From JBJHCA01 sp050485785 (GTDB taxonomy: Bacteria > Bacteroidota > Bacteroidia > Chitinophagales > Saprospiraceae), in NCBI GenBank assembly GCA_050485785.1, contig JBJHCA010000053.1:1-23081 (forward strand): 23,081 nucleotides of DNA. Direction: 5' to 3'. How positions within the stretch are numbered: the first letter of the stretch is position 1; every line of letters starts with the position of its first letter. Both the position numbers and the translations under genes were made by a program. The notes under the pieces are model-generated. The model did no database searches, had not been told where the DNA came from, and was given only the letters and a program-made list of their open reading frames with translations. Below, in pieces: positions 16,289 to 23,081 of this stretch.

Positions 16289-18370
16289 ATGCCTCTTTCC
16301 CGAATCACAGCATTGATCCTGTTTTGTACTATGTCATTCACAGTTTTTGCCCAGAGCGGCTTTTTCCCGCCGGTTACACCTGCCATCCCCGTTACAGATA
16401 CCCTGCACGGCACCGTGATCACCGACAACTATCAATGGCTGGAAGACAAAAATGACCCCCGGGTAAAAGAGTGGTCAAGAGCACAGCACCGTGCCACGCT
16501 CGATTATCTCAGTCGCTTTGATGATACAATCGATGGCCTCGAGGAGGAGATCAGGGCCTATATTGACCGGGACATACAGGGAGCTATTTTTATGGTGAAA
16601 GACAAACAGTTTTTCTACATGCGAAAGCAGGGGGAAATGCAGAACAAACTCTACACCCTTACTTCGCAAGGTGACCGGGTGATTTTTGACCCCGTAGCGC
16701 TTGACCCGTCCGGTATGAGCTCCATCATGAGGGTAGCATTCAGCCATGATGCAAGCATGGTGGCAGTAGGCCTGCAAACACGGGGTGCGGAAATTGCAAC
16801 TTTCTACATTGTAGATGCCGAAACGGGCAATCAACTCCATCAGCCCATTAAAAATCTTCGGGGTTTTTCATGGGCACGCGACGGGAAGCACGCTTACATT
16901 ACCCCCGGTTCTATTGAACAGCTCGAGCAGCAAAAACCTCTCCGCACTTATTTGCACAAGCTTGATACCGATCACAGCAGCGATCAATTCCTGATTGCCC
17001 CAGATGATGCCATGCGCTTTGCTTCAGTTTGGGATGCCGAATACTCTACAGTTACCTTTACGTCTGACGGAGATTTTTACAGCAATACCCTTTCACTTAG
17101 GGCAGGTGGCGCATTGGATAAGCCGGTTGAACTGTACAGCAGCAACTCCTACCGCGCTTTTCCTGTTGCGATTGACCATGAAATTTACTTTCTGACCAAT
17201 CACGAAGCACCCAATTTCAGGGTAAAGAAAGCCACACTCGATAATCCGCAGTTTGAACACTGGACTGACCTGATTCCTGAACAGGAAGATATCGTGATAC
17301 AAAGCTTTGCCGTTACCGATCAGTTTCTCGTTTTACGCGTGAGGCATGAAGTGCTTAGTCGCCTTCATTTACACGATAAAAACGGAAAATTTTTACAGGA
17401 ACTCGCTTTGCCCGAAACAGGATCGGTGGCCGGTATGAGCTACCATCGCGAAAGCGGAATGCTCTATGTGAATATCAGCAGCTTTACCTCTCCCGGAAGG
17501 GTGTATAAACTGGACCTCTCCACACTGGAATGGACGCTACATTTTGAACAGGAAACGCCCGCCGATACTGAAAATATCACTTCTTCACTGATTCACTACA
17601 AGTCGAAAGACGGAACTCGGGTTCCGATGTTTCTGGTGCACCGCAAGGACCTGGAACTCAATAACGACAATCCGGTATGGCTCTATGGTTACGGGGGATT
17701 TAATGTGGGGATTTCACCTTCTTTCATAGGCATGCGTTCGTCGTTTATCAACCGCGGCGGAGTTTACGCTGTGGCCGGATTGCGTGGCGGTGATGAATAC
17801 GGTGAGTCCTGGCATCATGACGGTATGCTTTTCAAAAAGCAGAACACTTTTGATGATTTTATTGCAGCCGCCGAGTACCTTATTGATGAGGGCTATACCT
17901 CTGCTCAGCGTATGGCTATCCACGGGGGGAGTAATGGCGGGCTCCTCATTGGTGCCGTACTCAATCAGCGACCCGACCTTTTTAAAGCTGCTATATGTGC
18001 AGTTCCTTTGCTGGATATGGTGAGATATCACAAGTTTCTCATAGCCAGGTTCTGGATTCCTGAATACGGAGACCCGGATGTGGAGGCAGATTTCAGAAAC
18101 ATCCTGCAGTACTCTCCTTACCACAACATCAGGAAAGGAGTAAACCTTCCGGTAACCATGATCACTGCAGGAGAAAATGATACACGAGTAGATCCCCTAC
18201 ATGCCAAAAAGCATGCGGCAGCCCTGCAAAACAATCCCGGACAGAAAGATCCGATCTTGCTTTACATGGATTTTGACAGCGGCCACGGTACCGGAAAATC
18301 AACAGAGCAGATTATTCAGGATCAGTTGATTCAGTTCCGGTTTATTATGAACCACCTGGGTATGCAATGA
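16289..18370 (+). CDS. Exported prolyl oligopeptidase family (S9A) serine peptidase
   Basis: From the ATG at 16289 it encodes 693 residues with a clean signal peptide (MPLSRITALILFCTMSFTVFAQ). An in-frame ATG at 16268 would add seven residues and overlap the murA stop by 11 nt; an earlier one at 16199 lies deep in murA and is unlikely. The S9A start is typical (HGTVITDNYQWLEDKNDPRV), followed by a seven-bladed propeller region. The alpha/beta hydrolase domain contains YGYGGFNVG, GGDEYGESWHHDG and the nucleophile motif GGSNGG with Ser548; the probable acid is Asp631 in ENDTRVDP and the His is His666 in DSGHGTGKS. It cleaves short peptides after proline and should act in the periplasm. The stop overlaps the next start as ATGA. 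Confidence 0.95.
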   Translation: MPLSRITALILFCTMSFTVFAQSGFFPPVTPAIPVTDTLHGTVITDNYQWLEDKNDPRVKEWSRAQHRATLDYLSRFDDTIDGLEEEIRAYIDRDIQGAIFMVKDKQFFYMRKQGEMQNKLYTLTSQGDRVIFDPVALDPSGMSSIMRVAFSHDASMVAVGLQTRGAEIATFYIVDAETGNQLHQPIKNLRGFSWARDGKHAYITPGSIEQLEQQKPLRTYLHKLDTDHSSDQFLIAPDDAMRFASVWDAEYSTVTFTSDGDFYSNTLSLRAGGALDKPVELYSSNSYRAFPVAIDHEIYFLTNHEAPNFRVKKATLDNPQFEHWTDLIPEQEDIVIQSFAVTDQFLVLRVRHEVLSRLHLHDKNGKFLQELALPETGSVAGMSYHRESGMLYVNISSFTSPGRVYKLDLSTLEWTLHFEQETPADTENITSSLIHYKSKDGTRVPMFLVHRKDLELNNDNPVWLYGYGGFNVGISPSFIGMRSSFINRGGVYAVAGLRGGDEYGESWHHDGMLFKKQNTFDDFIAAAEYLIDEGYTSAQRMAIHGGSNGGLLIGAVLNQRPDLFKAAICAVPLLDMVRYHKFLIARFWIPEYGDPDVEADFRNILQYSPYHNIRKGVNLPVTMITAGENDTRVDPLHAKKHAAALQNNPGQKDPILLYMDFDSGHGTGKSTEQIIQDQLIQFRFIMNHLGMQ

Positions 18371-19167
18371 GCAGCTACGCCAATAATCCTTCCGGACTTG
18401 CCTATCCTGAGGCAGGCAGTGTAGCGTGTACGGCTGTGGTAACCTGTTTCAATGAAGAGGCAGTCATCGAAAATGCTTTAAGCTCATTGATATGGGCTGC
18501 TGAGATTATTGTAGTGGATGCCTTCAGCACTGATCAAACCTTAGCTATTGCATCCCGTTTCCCGGTTCAGGTTGTTCAGCGGGAATATATCAATGCGGCC
18601 GACCAGAAGAACTTCATCATTCCTCGTGCAACTCACTCCATGGTGTTTATTTTGGATGCAGATGAATACGTACCTCCTGAACTGGCACACGAAATCATGG
18701 ATGTGATCAATGCCAGTGATTTTGAACGGGCTTATTGGATAAGGCGTAAAAACTGGTTTATGGGGGCCCGAATCCGTTACAGTGGATGGCAGAGTGATAA
18801 AGTTGTGCGGTTGTTTCCCCGGCATTTGCGGTATCAACCCAAAGCCGTACATTCCGAAGTGGATACACGGGAGATTGAAACAATCACACTTCGCGGATTT
18901 ATACATCACAATACATTCAGAAGCATGGACCGGTTTCTGGCTAAAATGCAGCGTTATGCACGCTTGTCCGCGGCGGATCACCGGGATTCAACCGGGAATC
19001 TAACCCTGTATCACTGGATGATCAAACCGGCTTTCCGGTTCTTCAGGCATTACATATTGCAGGGCGGCATCTTAGACGGTTATCGGGGATTCATCATCAG
19101 CAGCCTGATGGCATGGGGTGTGTTTTTGCGTTATTTGTACATGTCACAAAATCGACAAAATCGGTAA
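18367..19167 (+). CDS. Family 2 glycosyltransferase, LPS-core WaaE/LgtF-like
   Basis: Predicted 266 residues. It shows the GT-A fold markers of GT2: TAVVTCFNEEAVIENALSS (22-40), EIIVVDAFSTDQT (46-58), and the DADE metal-nucleotide motif (about 97-100). The GW.SDKVVRLFPRH segment that follows and the late HHNTF and RYARLSA pieces resemble the WaaE/LgtF subgroup, which adds glucose to LPS inner-core heptose. The acceptor here is unproven. A hydrophobic stretch near the C-terminus (RGFIISSLMAWGVFLRYLYM) may attach it to the inner membrane. The start overlaps the peptidase stop by 4 nt, so translation is probably coupled. The long intergenic repeat begins only 5 nt after the stop. Confidence 0.88.
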   Translation: MSSYANNPSGLAYPEAGSVACTAVVTCFNEEAVIENALSSLIWAAEIIVVDAFSTDQTLAIASRFPVQVVQREYINAADQKNFIIPRATHSMVFILDADEYVPPELAHEIMDVINASDFERAYWIRRKNWFMGARIRYSGWQSDKVVRLFPRHLRYQPKAVHSEVDTREIETITLRGFIHHNTFRSMDRFLAKMQRYARLSAADHRDSTGNLTLYHWMIKPAFRFFRHYILQGGILDGYRGFIISSLMAWGVFLRYLYMSQNRQNR

Positions 19168-19171
19168 GGGT

Positions 19172-19863
19172 AAGGCATGTTACAACCTTTATTTCCCGGT
19201 ACACTGTACCGTCTGATTTTTGATTTGAATTTATGCTAAAAATAGTGCGGTACGCTGTACCGCCTTTTTTATCCGTTTTCATAAATGGTGCAGCGCACCG
19301 AAATATTAACACTGCATTTTTAAGATGTCAGGGCTACGCCCCTTCATTTGTATTTGAATACATTCTATGAAGATTTCAGGGCTAAATCCCCTCTTGATCT
19401 TCCAAAATAAAGGGGAAGAAATTTTATTTCCTTTATATCCCGGTACGCTGTACCGCCTTTTCTAGTAAGCCTGCCTATAATGGTGCAGCGCACCATCATA
19501 TTAATAGAATCAACCCTAGCTACGGAAATTTAAGGTGCAGCGCACCGAAATATTAACAAATTGTCATTCTGTTCAAATTAAGGCGCAATGGAGAAGTACC
19601 GGCTCAATGCTGATTTGAATTTATGCTATAAAGAGCGCGGTACGCTGTATCTCTTTTTGAATCAGCTAGTTTTGATGGTGCAGCGCACCGAAATCTCTAT
19701 AGAAATAAACGATAACAAGAAATTCAAGGTGCAGCGCACCGCAATATTATCAAATTGTCTTTTTAGCTATGTCCGGGCGCAATAGAGGAGAGGATGTCAG
19801 ACCAAACCACCCGTAAACAAGGGCTGCGTAGCAGTCCAATCTTAGTAAGCGTGGGCGTAAGCC
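19172..19863. repeat. Long direct repeat, copy A (~0.69 kb)
   Basis: This non-coding block aligns without indels, at a constant offset of 3218 bp, with 22390-23081. The core 19285-19783 differs from copy B at a single base that I can see (19340, C against T). The left 113 bp and the stretch around 19784-19830 are more diverged. The block contains five exact GGTGCAGCGCACC palindromes, two exact GGTACGCTGTACC palindromes plus near-copies, GGGCTACGCCC (19331-19341) and GGGCGTAAGCCC (19853-19864). Homology may continue past 19863, but copy B is cut by the window edge. Confidence 0.95.
19198..19740. repeat. Array of 13-bp palindromes with 3-base centres in copy A
   Basis: GGTGC-AGC-GCACC occurs at 19287, 19482, 19534, 19677 and 19728. 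GGTAC-GCT-GTACC occurs at 19249 and 19442, with variants at 19198 (centre ACT) and 19639 (right arm GTATC). Several have longer stems: 7 bp at 19247-19263 and at 19480-19496. The two sister motifs differ by a G-C to A-T swap that keeps pairing, and their centres are reverse complements of each other. Each could fold as a tight hairpin or bind a dimeric protein. Confidence 0.9.
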
Positions 19864-19882
19864 CGCGGGAATCAATAAGAAC

Positions 19883-19971
19883 TTGGGCGGCTTGGCGCAT
19901 TTTTTGTCAGCACATGTACGCTTTCACTTGCAAAAAGCTAACACAAAAAATGTGACAAGCCGCAAGCCCAA
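19883..19971. other. 89-nt interrupted long hairpin beside the PKD gene stop
   Basis: Paired arms in order: TTGGGC (19883-19888) with GCCCAA (19966-19971), GGCTTG (19889-19894) with CAAGCC (19956-19961), and CATTTTTTGT (19898-19907) with ACAAAAAATG (19943-19952), closing a 35-nt loop. That is 22 pairs with two small interruptions. It lies 10 nt beyond the stop codon of the minus-strand PKD gene, so it could act as a terminator or mRNA 3' stabiliser for that gene. No classic terminal U-run follows the stem. Confidence 0.7.
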
Positions 19972-19980
19972 AATCACGCA

Positions 19981-22221
19981 TCAAGCACCAACCAACACCA
20001 TAAAGTTCCTGCTTTCGCCGGTGCTTGATTGAAGGCGTAGTATATACGAGCCGGCCGGTATACCACGGATGTTCAATACCGTATTTTGACCTAAAACCGC
20101 CGGATTTTCCGGCAAGGCCATTTCTTGCCCGGTGATGTTATACAGACGGTATTGCGTACCTTCCGGCAGATTGTGCAGGTGTAATACATGCCTTGTCGGA
20201 TTGGGGAAAATATTGACCTCTGAGAAAATACCCGGCGATGAAGTGCTTACAAATTGTATAGTGATTTCTTCGCAGTGGCTTTGGGTGCCACAGGGACTCG
20301 TAACCGTAGCGCATACCTGATACGTGCCTTCTTCATCGAAGGTGTGTGATACCTGTATCCCCTCTCCGGTTTGGCCGTCACCGAAGTCCCAGATGGCTGC
20401 CGTGGCGTTGGTATCCGGAATGTTGAGATGCAAAGTAGCGCCTGTTTCGCTTGTGGTATAGCTGAATTGAGGGTCGGGTAGTTCGCATACAATGGTGATG
20501 CTATCGCAGAGCACTTCTTCACCACAGGTGTTCCATACGGTGAGGCATACTTCGTAAGTACCTGCTGAAGCGTACGCATGTTCTGCATTTTCCTGATTAC
20601 TGAAATTGCCGTCGCCGAATGACCATTGGAGACTATCTGTGTTTAACCCTGCAAAGTTGAAGCTTGCCCAAAGGGAACCTGCCTGCGTTTCGGCTGTATA
20701 TGCCGCTACCGGCAAATCACATGGGCATTCTTCCCCATAGCGGGCAAAAAAGAAGTCGCTTTGGCCGCCCATGTGTTGAAGCGTATCTGAGCCTATGTAT
20801 AGCTGACCGGTAAACTGCCCACCTAAGTAAACATAGCCATGGCCATCTGCTGCTAGTGCCCTCCCGGAACTGGGATGACCAAATAAACCTTCTATTTTGG
20901 ATTGTGCAATAGATTCACCTGTTTCTTTATTAAATTTACTTAAGAATGGTTTTGATAAAGCGTTTGGAGGTAACATTAAAACATCGACATCTTCATCCCA
21001 ATACAATGTTCCAGGAAACTGTCCGGTCACATACACGTAGTCCCCTGATAATATTGAATTATAAGCATTTGTAACACTAGTGACATGGCCATTTCTCCCC
21101 CAAGTTAATTCTCCATTTGGTGCTATTTTTACAAGGATTGGCAAAGTCCCGCTACTATAATTATTTTGTGGATTGAATCCACTAAAACCCATAAGCTCGT
21201 TCGCAATACCGGCTATAAATATATTTCCTTGATCACATACAGATATTTTTCCTTTAAAACCGAAAGCTGGATTAGTAAAAGTATCACCTTGTAACGCCCA
21301 CAAGTATTCACCCTGTGCGCTCAGTGCAGCAGCATACATACTAGAGCTAATCGTATCTGAGCCAAAGACTAAATTACTACTATTGGGATTAACACTACCT
21401 GCAATATAATACTGCTGATACAAAGGGCAATAGGCCATATTCATGTTTAATAAGATAGAATTGGAAGGGTTTTTAATATCTAATGGAATCAGTCCAATTT
21501 GCTCGCCTAAAACATTGTATTGCATCACATAAAAACCAGTTTCATTTACCGGAAACTGCACGGAAGAATATACTGATCCGGAATCTAAGGCAGCAAAAAA
21601 ATGAAAATTGCCATTGGGTTCTACATTTAAGGAGCGAAAAACCTCTTGGCTCGATGGATTTTGCCCGGGCCCCGGCATTTTTAGCCATTGAAATACCCCG
21701 GCCGTATCGTATCGGATTATATAATATCGTATAGTACCGACCCAATCTAAAATGGTATCCGTATCGAAATGAACATTTGTATGACTTGGTAATGGTGGTG
21801 GAAAAATTACTTGAGTAAGAGCAGACCTTCCAATTACCGTTACATTACCCAAGGTGTCAATGCCAATGCCTTGTGGGTTATCATGCGAGTAACCACCGAT
21901 TACTTTTTTCCAACGCAATGCTCCTTCGCAAGTGTAACTGGCAATAACATAATCGGTTGCCCCATAATGAGGCAATGGAATTCCATCTAACATGGGTTCG
22001 AATTCTCCTTGAAATCGAGCAAGAAAGTACAGATTACCGTTTTGATCAACGGCCATATCACGTACTTCTTCTAATCCCGCTACCGGACTTCCCCCGCTTT
22101 TACCCCATTGCCACTCCTGCGCTTGCATTGGAATGGATAAAAGTAGCACCAAAAAGCATACAATAAACAAGTAAAATTTCTGGGAAATAGTGGCCAAAGT
22201 AGAAAGTAAATTATTTTTCAT
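19981..22221 (-). CDS. Secreted propeller-PKD protein with T9SS type A sorting domain
   Basis: From the ATG at 22221, 746 residues. An in-frame ATG at 22269 would add 16 residues before the signal peptide and is less likely. The N-terminus is MKNNLLSTLATISQKFYLFI followed by a strong hydrophobic stretch ending in MQAQ. Residues about 40-495 hold SBBP-like beta-propeller units (repeated patterns such as DQNGNLYFLARF, DTLGNVTVIGRS and ADGHGYVYLGGQFTG). Two PKD domains follow (about 504-578 and 583-655), with WSFGDG and WDFGDG motifs. The C-terminal sorting domain (about 668-746) shows VNIFPNPTRHVLHL, YRLYNITGQ and IPAGSYILRL. It should be secreted by the type IX system and attached to, or released from, the cell surface. 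The 5' two thirds are clearly more AT-rich than the 3' third. Both flanks carry the long direct repeat. Confidence 0.92.
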   Translation of the reverse strand: MKNNLLSTLATISQKFYLFIVCFLVLLLSIPMQAQEWQWGKSGGSPVAGLEEVRDMAVDQNGNLYFLARFQGEFEPMLDGIPLPHYGATDYVIASYTCEGALRWKKVIGGYSHDNPQGIGIDTLGNVTVIGRSALTQVIFPPPLPSHTNVHFDTDTILDWVGTIRYYIIRYDTAGVFQWLKMPGPGQNPSSQEVFRSLNVEPNGNFHFFAALDSGSVYSSVQFPVNETGFYVMQYNVLGEQIGLIPLDIKNPSNSILLNMNMAYCPLYQQYYIAGSVNPNSSNLVFGSDTISSSMYAAALSAQGEYLWALQGDTFTNPAFGFKGKISVCDQGNIFIAGIANELMGFSGFNPQNNYSSGTLPILVKIAPNGELTWGRNGHVTSVTNAYNSILSGDYVYVTGQFPGTLYWDEDVDVLMLPPNALSKPFLSKFNKETGESIAQSKIEGLFGHPSSGRALAADGHGYVYLGGQFTGQLYIGSDTLQHMGGQSDFFFARYGEECPCDLPVAAYTAETQAGSLWASFNFAGLNTDSLQWSFGDGNFSNQENAEHAYASAGTYEVCLTVWNTCGEEVLCDSITIVCELPDPQFSYTTSETGATLHLNIPDTNATAAIWDFGDGQTGEGIQVSHTFDEEGTYQVCATVTSPCGTQSHCEEITIQFVSTSSPGIFSEVNIFPNPTRHVLHLHNLPEGTQYRLYNITGQEMALPENPAVLGQNTVLNIRGIPAGSYILRLQSSTGESRNFMVLVGA

Positions 22222-22389
22222 GACAGTATCAGGCTTTATTTTTTGTAAAACTACGGAACTGACTTTCAAAGGAAGAGGTAAATCGTCCGTTTTGTCGTGT
22301 ACCTTGCATACTTTGATTGAAAATTAACTTTTGAAAGATAGGTTTTGTACAAAAATACCGTCAGATATCGTCCGGTAACCGGATAGGTC
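22222..22389. other. Leader region of the PKD gene
   Basis: This short AT-rich stretch lies between the PKD gene start and repeat copy B. On the minus strand TATTTTTG (22357-22350) fits the TAnnTTTG element, but no TTG stands at the right distance upstream, so it is only a weak promoter candidate. Confidence 0.35.
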
Positions 22390-23081
22390 AAGGCATTTTA
22401 TTTCCTCTATATTTCGGCACACTGTACCGGCTCAATGCTGATTTGAGTTTATGCTAAAAAGAGCGTGGTACGCTGTATCTCTTTTTGAATCAGCTAGTTT
22501 TGATGGTGCAGCGCACCGAAATATTAACACTGCATTTTTAAGATGTCAGGGCTACGCTCCTTCATTTGTATTTGAATACATTCTATGAAGATTTCAGGGC
22601 TAAATCCCCTCTTGATCTTCCAAAATAAAGGGGAAGAAATTTTATTTCCTTTATATCCCGGTACGCTGTACCGCCTTTTCTAGTAAGCCTGCCTATAATG
22701 GTGCAGCGCACCATCATATTAATAGAATCAACCCTAGCTACGGAAATTTAAGGTGCAGCGCACCGAAATATTAACAAATTGTCATTCTGTTCAAATTAAG
22801 GCGCAATGGAGAAGTACCGGCTCAATGCTGATTTGAATTTATGCTATAAAGAGCGCGGTACGCTGTATCTCTTTTTGAATCAGCTAGTTTTGATGGTGCA
22901 GCGCACCGAAATCTCTATAGAAATAAACGATAACAAGAAATTCAAGGTGCAGCGCACCGCAATATTATCAAATTGTCTTTTTAGCTATGTCCGGGCGCAA
23001 TGGAGAAGACAATGTCAGTCTCACCTTACTGCGTACAAGTACTGCGTAGCAGTCCAATCTTAGTAAGCGTGGGCGTAAGCC
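22390..23081. repeat. Long direct repeat, copy B (runs off the window)
   Basis: Second copy of the block at 19172-19863, in the same orientation and 3218 bp away. It contains GGTGCAGCGCACC at 22505, 22700, 22752, 22895 and 22946, one exact GGTACGCTGTACC at 22660, and variants at 22416, 22467 and 22857. The last bases (ACTGCGTAGCAGT near 23039, then the start of the GGGCGTAAGCCC palindrome) match copy A up to the window edge, so the true end is unknown. Confidence 0.95.
22424..22912. repeat. Internal 99-bp duplication within copy B
   Basis: 22424-22522 and 22814-22912 match at an offset of 390 bp with about three differences. Both run from the GTACCGG box through a GGTACGCTGTATC variant to a GGTGCAGCGCACC palindrome. 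In copy A the inner segment (19596-19694) is the same, but the outer one (19206-19304) is much more diverged, so the two long repeats differ in how homogenised their left arm is. Confidence 0.85.

Noticed and set aside
19588..19785. Short open frame inside repeat copy A, with an identical-start frame at 22806-23063 in copy B
   Set aside because: It is a translation of the palindromic repeat (the VQRT strings are just GTGCAGCGCACC). Its end differs between copies, and it has no recognisable domain or start signal. Conservation is explained by the DNA repeat itself.
19883..19971. Integron attC site, with the PKD gene as a cassette
   Set aside because: The hairpin is attC-like in size, but no paired RYYYAAC/GTTRRRY core sites are found at its ends and no integrase gene is visible. 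It is kept only as an unexplained hairpin.
19198..22958. CRISPR array
   Set aside because: The 13-bp palindromes are unevenly spaced (about 50 to 195 bp), the sequences between them are themselves repeated in the other copy, and no cas gene is in the window.
19172..23081. Composite transposon bounded by insertion sequences
   Set aside because: The repeats are direct, have no transposase frame, no terminal inverted repeats and no evident target-site duplication.

Overview
The window reads as chromosomal DNA of a Bacteroidota bacterium (Flavobacteriales/Sphingobacteriales type; finer placement is not possible from the sequence alone). The evidence is: a type IX secretion (T9SS) C-terminal sorting domain; DUF4270 and DUF4290 genes next to glmS and murA; a MurA carrying Asp in place of the catalytic Cys; TAnnTTTG-type promoter elements; and extracellular proteins built from HYR, PKD, TSP3-like and Ig-like modules.

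Layout. (1) 1-4609, minus strand: the first 1536 codons of a giant, cysteine-rich secreted repeat protein whose C-terminus lies left of the window. (2) 4610-5092: AT-rich gap with no gene. (3) 5093-9909, minus strand: a compact cluster that reads panC, panD, a flippase-like membrane protein, rfaE2, then a membrane-anchored CHAT-domain protein. (4) 9910-10054: divergent promoter region. (5) 10055-19167, plus strand: a glycogen-synthase-like N-domain protein, a DUF4270 lipoprotein, glmS, a DUF4290 protein, murA, an exported S9A prolyl oligopeptidase and a family 2 glycosyltransferase, with short gaps and one ATGA overlap. (6) 19168-23081: a low-GC accessory region in which a T9SS-sorted PKD protein (minus strand) sits between two roughly 0.69-kb direct repeats. 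The repeats consist of many short palindromes with three-base centres. The second repeat runs off the right edge.

How the genes fit together. The central part is mostly envelope and cofactor housekeeping. GlmS makes glucosamine-6-phosphate, which leads to UDP-GlcNAc, the MurA substrate for peptidoglycan. RfaE2 makes ADP-heptose precursor for LPS core, and the GT2 enzyme resembles LPS-core transferases. PanC and PanD make pantothenate. The two ends encode large surface or secreted proteins.

The least explained element is the right-hand region. It has two long direct repeats at a constant 3218-bp offset and ten exact copies of a 13-bp palindrome. A sister palindrome has its stem changed in a compensating way and its centre reverse-complemented. 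An 89-nt hairpin lies next to the stop codon of the flanked gene. This looks like a repeat-bounded surface-protein cassette, possibly of REP-like origin, but no mobilising enzyme is visible here.
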